From NCBI RefSeq assembly GCF_024679245.1, contig NC_090173.1:6568428-6632427 (forward strand): a DNA stretch of 64,000 nucleotides. Direction: 5' to 3'. Each line of letters starts with the position of its first letter. Position 1 is the stretch's first letter. The position numbers and the translations under genes are program-made. This DNA comes from Pseudorasbora parva. Its lineage: Eukaryota; Chordata; Actinopteri; Cypriniformes; Gobionidae. The notes under the pieces are model-generated. The model did no database searches. It saw only the letters and a program-made list of their open reading frames with translations, and was not told where the DNA came from. Of this stretch, positions 1 through 11,250 are shown piece after piece.

Positions 1-572
1 CTCTTCTATCATGTTTAACAGTTGAATCACTTGAGTTCTGTCTCGTTTTTCTCTGTTATTGAAAGCCAGGAATCTGTTTCCACAATCTCTGATCAGTTTC
101 TTTAGTTCTGGGGAGTTATATTTGCTCACATAATCTTGTATGGATTCATTCTCAAGATCATCTCCTCTAGTGAACAGAACGATGCTGAACCGAGCAGCTT
201 TATGACCAAAAATTCTCTTTATCAGATCCATTGTGTCCATTGCTTCCTTGGTGAATCTTCCCAAACTCAACACAATGATGAACACATGAGGTCCAGGTGC
301 TGACAGTGAAATACATTTCACTATTTCTTCCACCACTTGATCATTTGTCAGTGTCGTATCAAAGATCCCTGGAGTATCAACAACAGCTACTGATCGACCA
401 TCAACTTCACCAACTCCCTTTTCACAAACTGTCGTCACTGAATCTGGTCGTAATTGGCTGTAGAACTCATTCCTTCCCAGAATAGTGTTTCCTGTTGCAC
501 TCTTTCCACTTCCTGTCCGGCCGATCAGAACAATCCTCAAACATTCTGGACCATCCTGTTCACCTTCAGCAC
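1..572 (-). CDS. GIMAP8-like gene, exon 5: third AIG1 GTPase domain (partial)
   Basis: Translation on the minus strand gives a classic AIG1/GIMAP GTPase domain. It has a P-loop ([12 protein letters not shown]), a G3 motif (VVDTPG), the family-specific conserved box ([16 protein letters not shown]) and a G4-like TRGDD. GIMAPs are guanine-nucleotide-binding proteins of immune cells, often membrane-associated. The exon starts after a splice acceptor (TTTTTCAG, ending at 573) and enters in phase 1, matching exon 4. It is open to the window edge, where the domain's end and any C-terminal tail are cut off. Of the three domains in this gene it is the only one with a complete canonical P-loop, as is usual for the last domain of fish GIMAP8-type proteins. 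Family assignment is firm; the exact orthologue is not. Confidence 0.9.
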
Positions 573-1355
573 CTGAAAAATAATGTTGGTAAAATTCATT
601 TATTGAGGCATATTTAGGTTTGGTGTTTTTCAATTAAATAAAACATGGAACTCCAGATATTTCTGAACACAAACCATAAGACAATGTCACATAACTGAGG
701 GGGTTCTCTGTGGTGCAGAGAAACCAAAATGGGGAATAAGATATTGGAGTCTCGATCTCAAGAGTGGGAACATGCATCATTATCAAATACTGCCACAGCA
801 GTAAAAAAAACTCAGTCATCTGTGTTTTCTCTTTCAGGGAAACAGCTCTTTTATTTGTTGAGGCGCCCAGGGGTGTGATCTTAACTGTGCACGTTTGCTC
901 TTTATGGTGAAAGACACAGTTGAATGCGCTGTCTTTCCAATGCAAAATGTCTACTCTTGTTTGAATGAAGGCAGGTTAGCAGAGCACTTTACCAACTTCA
1001 CTTATTGCTAACCAGTCTGACTTTTACAAACATGCGCAAAAAAATCTTATTGAGATAAACAGAGGTTTCGATGTTGACAGCTGGTTCAAAATAGGTTTTG
1101 GTCTAAGTCACCATGATGTGATCAGTGTATGCTTTAGTTGGGCTATTGACCCTTGATTTTGTTTTTTCAATTTATTTATTTTTCTGTAGTTGCAATTTAG
1201 CATTGCTCAAGAAAGAGACAGATAAACATTGACTGTATTTAAGTGAATATCAAATGACTGCTTTTTCAGTGGTTTCACGACTGGTGAAAGAAAGAACGAT
1301 AAGGAGTTTATAAGGAAAATGAATGTGTAAAAACACAATGCAAAATCCCACCCAC
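573..1355 (-). other. Intron 4 of the GIMAP-like gene
   Basis: The intron runs from a GTGGGT donor at 1355 to the TTTTTCAG acceptor at 573-575. It is AT-rich, and I see no second gene, RNA gene or clear mobile element in it. Confidence 0.6.
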
Positions 1356-2022
1356 CTTCTGACTGAATCTTCTGCTGCAAATCCTTGATCTTATTCTCCA
1401 TTTCACTCAGTTTTTCTGCCAGTTCACATCTGACTCTGTTCTCTTGAGCTTTCACATATGTCTGAAGTGAATATAGTTTAGTCTTCATGTTCTCTATATA
1501 AGTCAGTAGTTCTGGGATCTTTGTTGAGTTTTCAGGTTCCTTTAACCCCATCACTCTGTACTGACCACCATAGAGACTGATTAACCTCTGACAGTCTGAG
1601 CTGGATTTGACAAACTCTAAAGCAAATCCATCAGCGGTGAAATCTGAGGTGAACAGCAGTATGAAGTGCTCTTTGGAGTCAAATATATTTAGGATCTTCT
1701 CCATTTCTGCTTTATGTTCATCAGTCAGTTGATCAATAGGGACAATGAGGAGGAAAGCATGAACTCCAGGATCACAGAGAGAGACACAGCGGAGAGTCTG
1801 ACGCTTCACTTCCTCCTCTGAGAGCTGACTGAGAGCTGGAAGATCCACCAGACTGATAAGATGACCATGAATCCTCTCCTTTCTTCACACACTCTCCACT
1901 GCTTGTTAGCTTACGTGACGGTTTCATCTTTTTCCCTCGTAAAAGTTTTGACACAGAGACCTTAAGAGATCCGTTGCTTCCACACAGCACCAGGTTCAGC
2001 TTCTGTTTTCCAGAGAAGTTAG
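1356..2022 (-). CDS. GIMAP8-like gene, exon 4: second AIG1 domain, frameshifted
   Basis: The exon begins after a long polypyrimidine tract and TCTCAG acceptor (2023-2028) and enters in phase 1. It opens with a G1 strand (LNLVLCGSNGSLKVSVS) whose P-loop lacks the canonical GKS, and continues to GECVKKGE. The frame then changes, and the rest of the domain (LISLVDLPALSQLSEEEV, then RCVSLCDPGVHAFLLIVP and a C-terminal coiled coil) reads in another frame. The break is at about 1875-1885, in a short GA-rich stretch, and fits loss of two bases or gain of one. Without correction the first frame stops at about 1770. The degenerate P-loop is normal for inner domains of fish GIMAP8-type proteins; the frameshift is not. 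It could be a true mutation or an assembly error. Confidence 0.85.
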
Positions 2023-3105
2023 CTGAGACAAAAAAAAAAAAAAAAACACATTCATAGAATTATACTTTCACAGAACACACTTGGAGTTACTTGATTGTAG
2101 TCCTGTTCCCTGATAAAGCAGAATGAGATACTGCACAAAATGCATATGGGAAGTGTCTTGACACGACCATCTGTGAATAGTATGTTTAACACGTCAATAA
2201 ATTTTACTCGAAGGATTTATAGCCTTGGCTGGTGACATCAGCGCACATGCTGCACAAGGCTATACATAGATAAGCCCCAGCTGCAAGCCTTCAGGTCTTT
2301 TTAGTTTGAAGAGCAGTCCTGGGACATCTTTAACATGGCACTGCAGTACAGCATCTCGTTCCGCTTCATCAGGGAACAGGGTTACAGTCAAGTCACCCTA
2401 AGCATTCCCTTTCTAAAGCTTCACTCAATGCTGCACGAATTGCATACGGGAACAAGAATACCCACGCCGCCATTGCTTGATGGTGTCTGGACCCCTATGG
2501 TTGTGTAGGTGTGCACAAGAATGCAAGAAGTGTTAGACATTAGCTTGTGATGTCGACTCAAGGACATGAGAGCCCGGAGTGGCATGAGCCAGTGTCTGAA
2601 CTACTATCAAATCACGGCAATCCTATTGACCGGCGACAGCCTATGATGTCATCAAGGTGCGACCAGGAAGTATATAAAGGTACGTATATAAGTATATACG
2701 TTCCCCGTAGCGTCATCTGAGGCAGCGTCTGGTTCCCTGTTCACAGGGAACAAAGGTTACAGTCGTAACCTGAGGCGATTTATATGTAATTTATATAAAT
2801 AATATATAATTTTTAAATATACGTAATCTTTATCCACGAGAGCCAAAGCTGTTCTTCACAGCTTCATGGTAAGTCTCTTTATTGACAAGGCAGACACAGA
2901 AAAGTGCGCCCCTTCCACCTGGGGCATCTTCGCATACCCACGTGATTTCGCCCCCACGATAGTCAAAAATGTTGACCTCAAGAAAAGCAAAAAAGTGAAA
3001 TAAGTATAGGATTTTCTCCATGACTTTGCCAGTTTGTTATAGAGGTCCTCAAAGAAAGGGAGATAATGATGTTGTGGTCCCTCCCCCTTGCCACCAAATA
3101 GAAAC

Positions 3106-4060
3106 ATATCCTCAAGCTTAATGCATTTGGGGATCTCTTGTTCACGCAGGCAGTCAAACTGTAACCTGGCAACCGTGCAAGCAACTACCTTGATTAATTC
3201 CTAGATGGATTTACATCTGAGGAACGCTCGGAGGCTGGCTGCTCGAAGTCTTCAGACCCAAGAGATTCATTATCGTTTCCTGAACGAGCCGAAGAGGTGC
3301 CAAAGCACACTTCGGGATTATCAATCAATCAATCAACTTTATTTATATAGCGCTTTTACAATCACGATTGTGCGAGGAAATGTGTACATTTGGTGAGCGA
3401 GCAAGCAAAAGGGACAGACACGTCTCTTGCTCAGCAGCCAAACCCATTCGGGAACCCCACAACGGGGGTGTGGAGTAAAAAGTAGCCAAGATGACCATGA
3501 AGCATTTTAACTGTAAAGAGCTTGCAATGCTCGCACTTGCCTGACTCAATGCAGCAACTGCATGCTCTTACCCCAGTGTTGATGCTGTGGTGGAACATTC
3601 AAGGGCAGTGGCATTGTTCATGACATGAGGCTTGGTCATCATTGGTCAATGCTTATTGGTCACTGAGTAAACGTATTTGATTTGCAGCATGCTGCGTGCA
3701 GAATCCATTTAAGATTTTTCAGTCTATATCATAGACAGTTAGCGCTAACAGTTATTTTACCCTATGTCCGACGAAGGCGTCGGCTTGTTCTAGTGGATTT
3801 TATCCCCTTTATGACAGCAGAAACAACTCCCACACCAATACTCTGTCATTTTAGCCATAGCTATGTGCAAGACATAATTATAAACTATGTGCAGTTTATA
3901 ATTGTGCTGAAGACTTCGAGCAGCCAGCCTCCGAGCGTTCCTCAGATAATAGTAAATCCATCTAGGAATTAATCAAGGTAGTTGCTTGCACGGTTCCCAG
4001 GTTACAGTTTGACTGTCTGCATGAACAAGAGATCCCCAAATGCAGTAAGCTTGAGGATAT
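3106..4060. mobile_element. Foldback MITE-like element with about 150-bp inverted arms
   Basis: The arm at 3106-3255 (starting ATATCCTCAAGCTTA, ending CTCGAAGTCTTCAG) is repeated inverted at 3907-4060 with few mismatches and one or two short indels. The loop of about 650 bp contains a TCAATCAATCAA tract leading into a TTTATTTATATAGCGCTTTTACAATC segment (about 3319-3363), a sequence type common at the ends of dispersed fish repeats. It is nested in the larger inverted-repeat element around it. No coding capacity. Confidence 0.6.
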
Positions 4061-4203
4061 AAACAGTATTAGATAAACTGTCTAATATTATTTGTGTACA
4101 TTCACAGTAACAACAAAGGCTTAGGATTCAGGGAATGGATTATTTTGCATGCACTCACTCCAAACGCTATCTTCATTTTAATTTCAAAAAACTATTTTGT
4201 TTA

Positions 4204-4859
4204 TTAAAGGTGCTCTATGCAACTTTTCGTCCACTAGAGGGCGCCTATTCGAAACAAAAGTGTAGTTTGATGACGCCAAGTTTGAGCACAGCATCTTGGG
4301 ACATGTGGTATTCACCTCACAGCCGGTGTTCATGGATGCGTTTATTAACGTTACTGTAGTTACAAAGCAGAGCAAGACCGAGTTACACAAACATTGTTAC
4401 ACTAACACCTGCCTCACGAGCACCGGGACTTTTATTATGACAGGATTGGGCACAGTCACCAGGCGCGCACACTATTTCCGCTTTTCCAGTCATCAGTATA
4501 AGGAAAAGCAGCTCTGTTGTTTATATTAGATACATTTAAGTGTGTTTAAAATTATGTTATGACGTTACTCTGTGCGTTCACTCAGCGCTGCGCTGTGACA
4601 TGTTCACACTGCTAAGAGAAAAGCGCTTCTGCCAAATAAAACCGAGGGTATCGCAGATATGACACAATTGGCAGGCGACTCCCTCAAGTGCTATGCTGAC
4701 ACGTCTCGGGTCCTTAGTTAAAATAGCAATTTTCTCACAGTTTACAAATAGTTGGAAACATTTGGGATATTGTAATTACTCAACTGAACAAAATATATAA
4801 CACTGGCCTAGTGGTTTTTGGATATTTTACTGCAAAAATGCTACGTAGTGCACCTTTAA
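4204..4859. mobile_element. MITE with TTAAAGGTGC termini
   Basis: The left end TTAAAGGTGCTCTATGCA and the right end TGCTACGTAGTGCACCTTTAA are imperfect inverted repeats 656 bp apart. The left end is followed by CCACTAGAGGGCGCC, a motif common in dispersed cyprinid repeats. No transposase ORF. Confidence 0.55.
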
Positions 4860-5552
4860 ACGCAATGTTTTTAATTTCAAAAGCATTTCTAAATTCAGCT
4901 CATATTTCCAAAAAAACTAAATTTCAAGCCAAAATAACGAAAAATGCTCTTTTTCAATTTGAGTTAATGTTTGAATAACACTCCTATGTCTCCCTTCCAT
5001 TACAAATAATGTCTAGTGCGGTGACTGGGATACTCATAGGCCTACGTGGCATAAGTTTTGGAATTACCTCTCACGAAAGGAAAAAAAAAAACACTTTAGC
5101 CACATAAACAACAGATAATGGAAACGCTGTCATTTCGCAAGGTTTTTATCGATATTTAAAAAATATCGCGAAAGTTTCGTTTTTTTAATTCACTGATTAT
5201 TTCAACTTGAACACTTTTCCCTGATGATTGTAACAGAGATGAGAGAGAAATAAATCTGCACGCTGCCAGTTGAAAACTGACTCCTAACAAAGTTAAGTTT
5301 AAAAGGCAGAGAGTTTTTGACACACACCAACACAGAGTTGTCTGAAAACAAAAAGACCTGAAGGCTTGCAGCTGGTGCTTATCTATTTATAGCCTTGTGC
5401 AGCGGGTGCGCTGATGACGACACCAGTCGAGGCTATAAATGCCTCTGGGTCAATTTCATTGAAGTGTTAAACACACTATTCACAGCTGGTCCTGCCAAGA
5501 CACTTCCCAACATTAAGTGTAGCTTTTGAAAAGGAACTTTCTTAACTCCAGT

Positions 5553-5703
5553 TAATTAATTACTTACTATAGATGGTCAAGTTTGATCGTCTTCTCGACG
5601 CTCCGCCAGGGCCCACGAGGAGCTCCAGCGGGGCCGATCCAAGGACCTCACTAAACCACCCAATCGGTAGTAGCGACGGACGGTGTGTACAAAGGGCAGG
5701 GAC
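5553..5703 (-). pseudogene. 18S rRNA pseudogene fragment, 3'-terminal part
   Basis: The plus strand reads as the complement of the 3' end of eukaryotic 18S rRNA. The hallmark GGTAGTAGCGACGG, GGTGTGTACAAAGGGCAG and CCTCACTAAACCA stretches are recognisable, with several substitutions and a diverged start near 5553-5575. The fragment stops at GGGAC, exactly where 18S normally continues with TTAATCAACG. That continuation is found at 6229, beyond an inserted element. It lacks the rest of the rDNA unit, so it is a dispersed pseudogene rather than a working locus. Confidence 0.85.
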
Positions 5704-6228
5704 GCGAGCAGACGCGCTGTACGGGGCAGAGGGGCTATTATGCATAATATATAGTATAAAATATATATGTGCCCTATATATGGAATCAGAGTGCTTACTG
5801 TACGTAGTAAATGGAAAATCTCTACAGCAAAAGGCAAGCTGCTACATGCATTCGGTTTGTTTCTACCATTTATTAGTAATGATTTACACAGTTTGTTTAC
5901 TATTTACTATTAACCTGAACATTCAGTATTGTGCAATATATCACACAGAAGGTGAGGGACATTTTGGGGGGAAAGAAGTGCTGCATTTTATCATTTAATC
6001 ATGTGGCTTTTCATGAAAATTCTATAATCCAAGATTGCACCCACGTTATGACGTCATAATATGCAAATTAGATAGGAAACTGTAATCTCTACATAAATTT
6101 AGGGTCCTCCTTAATATTTCTCTAATTTACAGAAAGTTTCTATCTTTTATCACTTTTAAGATATAGCCTTTTGAAATTAAGATGTCAAAATCGAACGTTT
6201 TACGAAAAAACCTCTGGCGCCTAAAGGG
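5704..6228. mobile_element. Truncated piggyBac-like element inside the 18S fragment
   Basis: This 525-bp stretch is the inverted counterpart of 45751-46259, part of a complete TTAA-flanked element elsewhere in the window. It keeps one terminus (GGCGCCTAAAGGG, then TTAA at 6229-6232), but its other half, about 790 bp including the opposite terminus and TTAA, is missing. The broken edge shares GGAC with the rRNA (5700-5703), pointing to a microhomology deletion after insertion. No transposase ORF. Confidence 0.8.
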
Positions 6229-6490
6229 TTAATCAACGCAAGCTTATGACCCGCGCTTACTGGGAATTCCTCGTTGATGGGAAACAGTTTCAATCCCCAG
6301 TCCCGATCACGAGCGGGGTTCAGCAGGTTACCTTCGCCTCTCGGCACACGCTGATCCGCCCATTGTGGCGCGCGTGCAGCCCCAGAAATCTAAGGGCACC
6401 ACAGACCTGTTATTGCTCCATCTCGCGTGGCTGAACGCCACTTGTCCCTCTAAGAAGTTGGACGCCGACTAACGTCTCGCAAACTAACAT
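6229..6490 (-). pseudogene. 18S rRNA pseudogene fragment, upstream part
   Basis: It continues the antisense 18S sequence interrupted at 5703. TTAATCAACGCAAGCTTATG, CCCGCGCTTACTGGGAATTC, GACCTGTTATTGCTCCATCT and GGCTGAACGCCACTTGTCCC are all diagnostic of 18S rRNA. Similarity fades after GGACGCCGACTAACG near 6470-6495. There are many substitutions and small deletions, so it is not functional. The TTAA at its start is native to 18S and was the insertion site of the adjoining element. Confidence 0.88.
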
Positions 6491-7699
6491 GTAGTCGCCC
6501 ATCACGCATTATAGATCAACTAACATGATCATTATGACAACACATTCACTTACACATATTTGAAATCAGAATATCAAATAGCTCATGATATAGGTAAGAA
6601 GTTTGTGAATATTTTGAATTAAAAAAATGGAAACAATAACCTGATGGGTTCTAAGCCAGATAATATGGTAATTTTAATGCAAAATAATGCTGAACTGAAG
6701 CTGGTTTGTAGCAGACCAAGACTACAGACTACTTTGCTGTTATTAGTGCTGTAATATCACTAGTATTAGTGCTGTTATTTAGTGTTAAAATAGGCCTATT
6801 GTAGTTGGGTTAGTTGGCTTTAGCTTTTACTGTGAATTTAAGTACTTTAAACTTTTAAAGGTGTCATGCACTGGCTTTTTTTAATACTGTTATCTGAGGT
6901 CAACTAATGATTGTGTGGTTTTTACATTCAAAAACATCATAACTAATAAATAATAGGCTATTTTCTACACTGGTTTTGAGGCTCTTTCCTGAACGCAGGG
7001 TTTTGATGGGATATAATGAGATTTAACACCCTGCCAGGCTTTGCGAGCGATGGCCCATACCTGTCTGAGTCCAGCGTGCTAAAGATATGCTCTTTTAGAC
7101 ACGTACACATAAGCAAAATGATCTATAACAATGCAATACTATCACATATAAAAACACGTTTTACTCACATAAGTGTGTTGCACCATTCCTGTCGGATCCA
7201 AATCTTGCATCAACCGTAGATTTGTTTACAAATGATTCCGCAGTGAACTAAAGTGTACGTCTGTGAGCTGGAACTTCATTCAAAAAAAAAGTTTAAACAC
7301 ACATTCCTAATATTAGGATCCGAAAGAAGCTTATGCAGCGACTGTGTTCTTCCACAACCAAGAATAGCGCAATATCTTGCTTTCTTCCTATGCCTGTTTA
7401 TTGTTGTGAGCCCTCCATGAGTCGGTGGGTGGGGCTACTGGATTAGATTAGATGTAGAGGTGTGTATTTCATTGCGCAATGGCGTAAGTATGAAGCACAG
7501 GACCGTTTGCTGGGCCTGGTGTCTATAAAAGCTTTTCTTTTACTAACAAGGAAGTTTTCAGCTCTGAAACTTACAGGATATTTGTATATTACCATGACCT
7601 TTTATATATCAAAAGCTCAAGGGAAAGTTGATTTCTCAATTCATCACCCTTTAATAAATTGTTCAATTTAAAGAATAAAAAAAAATCAATAAAAAGCCA
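6491..7699. other. Intronic stretch with no recognised feature
   Basis: AT-rich, with only short chance ORFs. I recognise no gene or bounded repeat here. It lies within intron 3 of the GIMAP-like gene. Confidence 0.4.
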
Positions 7700-7842
7700 T
7701 TCTTTAATGTCATCCACCATCGTTTTGTGGCTCTTTAAAAAAAAAAAAGTATCGGTTCAGGCCCCGTTTAGGCACCGGTACCATTTCAAAAGTACCGGTT
7801 TGGCACCAGAATCGTAAAAAACCTAAACGATACCCAACCCTA
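7700..7842 (-). repeat. hAT-type element end fragment
   Basis: On the minus strand this reads TTAGGGTTGGGTATCG, followed by alternating ACCGGTACT/GGTACCGGTGCC motifs. That is the look of a hAT-family terminus common in fish genomes. The opposite end was not found. Confidence 0.4.
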
Positions 7843-8127
7843 ATTGGGATGAAACGATTTTTGACTTTGATTTCTTGTATCATATATATAAAAAAAAAGA
7901 TATGTAAATGATGTACAAAAAGTATGTATTTTTACTTCACAAGTATAATAGTGAGGATCTTTAAGTGACCAATGGGGTACTTTTTTTCTGTTTTCTTCTG
8001 CTTTAGTTTTCTGTTCCTCTTTCTGTCCAAAGTGTTAACAACAGTTCCCTGTTCCGCTTTTAATACTTGTATCCTAGTTATTTATAATAACAATAAGGAT
8101 TTGATATTTACATCACTCTTTTTCTGG

Positions 8128-8345
8128 GTCCTCATAGCACTTTACATGGAAGGGGGAATCTCCTTAACCACCACCTGGATAATGCGACGGCAGCCATATT
8201 GTGCCAGAACGCTCACCACACACCAGCTGATTGGTGGAAAAGAGACAGAGTGATTAAGCCAATCAGTATATGGGGATTATTACGAGGCCATGATGGACAG
8301 AGGCCAATGGGCAAATTTGGCCAGGACACCGGGGTTACACCCCCT
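8128..8345 (-). repeat. Dispersed repeat fragment
   Basis: The minus strand runs from GGGTGTAACCCCGGTGTCC through a GC-rich body to CTTCCATGTAAAGTGCTATG. The body-plus-tail layout is that of dispersed retroposon tails common in fish. I recognise the type but cannot name the family, and an 85-aa ORF across it is incidental. Confidence 0.35.
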
Positions 8346-9743
8346 TGTCAAATGGTTCCTGTGAATTCTGTGAGATGGCATTTTGCTTTAAACCAAACTT
8401 TTGTAACAAATATTGCAGGTTTCCGGGGAACACTTTTAGTACCCGGAAAGCAATAGCCGTCAGTTCACCGTCTCAGATAACATAGACTCGATATAATCTA
8501 GCTAACCCACTTTTAGACAAAATAACCTTGAATTTGGTTACGTGTCATTTTTGCCAAAATAACTTGCAAGATGTATGATATTAATAAGATATAGTGATCG
8601 AGCGATATATCAGTTTCCCAATATTTAAGCACTTTCCCATAATCGTGTATCGGTTTTGTAATATCGGATTCACGGATAAATGGCACCATCTTGTGGACGT
8701 TTTGAGAATTGCACACAAGCCCGCCATTAAAGGACTGCGTCTGAGGGGAGATGAGTCAACAACGGTGTTCAAAGGTAAAATAACCGGCATAAATAACCTT
8801 TATTTAACATAACAGTAATGCACAAATAAGATATGCACAAATAAGATGTTACAGTTATGAGCTGCTATGAATGTTAGCTTAAACTTGGCGCTAAAAATAG
8901 ATACTCACAAGTCACAATCAGTCATGTAATCCGGTCATGTCTCAATAAAGAAAGACGTAACTTTACATGAATTAAATAAAACAGCCATGAATGAGAGCAT
9001 GTTAGAAATAAAAGCGCCAAACTCACCGGTTGTTGCTCCAGCAAAGTCTAAATAATCACAGCTCTGTGAAAATGAATTATTAGTCCTATCTTCATGAGAT
9101 GTGTAAATGCCGAGCTGCAAACAGCACTCTGTCATCAGTATTTCATAATCTAGTCACACAAACATTAATAATAATTCTGATACCATACCAGATGAGATGG
9201 ACTAACTATGATAATAGTATGATAACTGTAATAGCTATGATGTATTCACGGTTTTGTTTATTTTTCTGACAATGTTTGCATATTCGAGAGAATATTCACT
9301 CTTTAGCTCATATTTATACTTATAGTTATGGGAACTTGATAGACTCAACTCTCATTTATTTATGTTCTCCATTTAAAAACATTAGACTTTGTAAATGTAT
9401 TTGCCTGTTGTTAATATACTGTATTTATAAATAAAAATATGCAACAACATTAATGTTAAAAAGACTTAGCATTGAATTTAAAAAAAAGCACTCTTTCTGA
9501 TTATTTATTGATGTGTCTTTTGTTCGTATGTAAGGGAGTGAAATTGCAAAAAATTAGTGTTTAAAAAGTTCAGTTCGGTGCTGTTGCTATAATTGTAAAA
9601 AAAAAGAAATAACACAATAAATAAATATCGGTTATATGTATCATTATCGCCACATAAACATGCAAATAATCGGTATTGATTAAAAAAAATCAAAATTGGT
9701 CGAACACGAATTACATATGCATTCTGACTTATTTACACTGTTC
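8346..9743. other. Intronic stretch with no recognised feature
   Basis: AT-rich sequence with only chance ORFs. No element boundaries could be established. Confidence 0.35.
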
Positions 9744-10192
9744 AAGCTACACTGTGTAACTTTTTTGTTTATTCTTAGCTAAAAACACACAGGTAACATT
9801 AACAGGTATTTCAAAAATATTTGTGCTCATTAATGTATATTAACTTCTTTCAAGTAATAAAGTATTCTCGTAAGTTAATAATATGCCATTGAAAAAACAT
9901 TCGGGTGAGGTGTCCGAATGCCGGTCGCCATGTTGCCCCTCCATCTTGAAAGTACATTAGCTAAAGAGGGACATACCCATAAATTCAAGCTTCGCCTTTC
10001 GCGTTTGACACTCGATGGCACCGTGTCGAATGTGAAGAGGGGGATTGCCGTGTTAATCTTGGACTAAATCTAAATCGGCCACCGTAGGAGTTGAAACGAA
10101 ATCAGAATTGAGAGGAACAGAAACTATTATTCACTGGATGGTCATATACCTTTTCACCACTAGATGGGGGAAAATATCACACAGTGTAGCTT
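9744..10192. mobile_element. MITE with AAGCTACACTGTGT termini
   Basis: AAGCTACACTGTGT at 9744 is repeated inverted as ACACAGTGTAGCTT ending at 10192. The 449-bp body has no coding capacity and includes a CCACTAGATGG motif near the right end. No convincing target duplication was seen. Confidence 0.55.
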
Positions 10193-10468
10193 TAAAGAGT
10201 TGATGCTCAAGCTAAATATGGCCATAATTTAATAAAAAAAAAAACATGTATGATGTCATAAATGGTGGAATTTCTTGCATGGGCACTTCTCCCGGATGAG
10301 CCACACATCGAACAGAGCGAAAGCAAGAGCACGCCCATTAACGAGCTTCTTTTGTGTTACGGGAGCTGTTGGCGGGGGTGGCATTTTTTTTTTTTAGCCC
10401 ACAAAATCAACAATGTCACTAAAAACTTATTGAATCACAAACTTAAAAGAGCATGTCTGAAAACTTAC

Positions 10469-11173
10469 AAAAGAGACTTCCTTCTTCACTTCCCCTTTTT
10501 TGTGTTTCTTTGGATTTTCCATAAGCATTGTGGTGAGAACTCGTGTTTTCGTCCTCTGAATTGATTGGCTCTTCATCCACAAACATTCCTTTAAAATTAC
10601 GAAATATGTCACTTGTGAGATAGTCTTCCTGGTTTCCCTTGAGTATCTCATCAACCCATTTAAATAAATTTGTCTGCAATTCTGTTTTTCTTTCATCCAG
10701 CTGCAGATGCCCACCTCCACAGTCCTTAATAAACTGATGAATAGTGCTGAACTGAACCGTAGTGCTGCCTCCAATCAGTTGTTCAGTATGGCTGATTATA
10801 GAGCTAATCATCGATCTCTTTGTCTCTTTATCAGTTGTGAGCACGATGGTGCGTTTAATCGCTTCTTCACTGAATTGTTTCAGCACATGTTTCACTCTTC
10901 TAATGTCGTCCTCAGTAAAATCATTATATTGCAGTACGAGTATGAAGACATGAGGTCCTGGATCAGAATGATTCACACACTCTCTCACTATCTGTTTGAT
11001 CTGATGATCTGAGATATCTGGATTCAGCAGATGAAGAGAGTTAATAACTTTGACATGTCTGTTCTCCACCATTCCACTGATAATCAGGTTGTGCCTCAGT
11101 AAAGCTGACGGCTCTTCGTTTTCACACATATCTATTTCCAGGATTAAGTTTCTAACTTTGCAGTTTTCTGATA
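10469..11173 (-). pseudogene. GIMAP8-like gene, exon 3: main part of first AIG1 domain, cut by insertion
   Basis: The minus strand is open from the insertion edge (11173) through ENCKVRNLILEID, VKVINSLHLLNPDISDHQI and the family box VNHSDPGPHVFILVLQY. Further on are EAIKRTIVLTTDKET and a C-terminal tail to a GTAAGT donor after 10469. The exon leaves in phase 1, matching exon 4. Its first 42 bases, including the start of the G1 strand, lie at 34521-34562 on the far side of the 23.3-kb element. The reading frame is preserved on both sides once one copy of the 6-bp duplication is discounted. There are no stop codons in either half, so the insertion looks recent. The first intact methionine after the insertion is at 11129, which would give a protein lacking the G1 region. 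Confidence 0.88.
11168..11173. other. Target-site duplication, left copy (CTGATA)
   Basis: CTGATA immediately precedes the element terminus TACGGAAG and is identical to 34521-34526 after the other terminus. It belongs to GIMAP exon 3. Confidence 0.85.
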
Positions 11174-11250
11174 TACGGAAGCCCTGAACCGCATGGTGAA
11201 AAAAAAAAAAAAAAAAATTGATGGTGGGAGAAAAAAAATAATTAAACCTT

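Larger units (their letters stand above)
2148..5507. mobile_element. Compound DNA element with about 160-bp terminal inverted repeats
   Basis: The sequence at 2148-2307 (GGGAAGTGTCTTG at the outer end, TTCAGGTCTTTTT at the inner end) recurs inverted at 5349-5507 with scattered mismatches. The 3.4-kb unit lies in intron 3 of the GIMAP-like gene and has other repeats nested inside it (3106-4060, 4204-4859). Between 2330 and 2770 it also carries short palindromes such as TTCCCTGTTCACAGGGAA. No transposase ORF is visible, so it is non-autonomous. I do not recognise the superfamily and found no clear target-site duplication. Confidence 0.55.

Noticed and set aside
5573..5998. 141-codon plus-strand ORF
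   Set aside because: It reads antisense through 18S rRNA and into the piggyBac-like relic, so it is not a gene.
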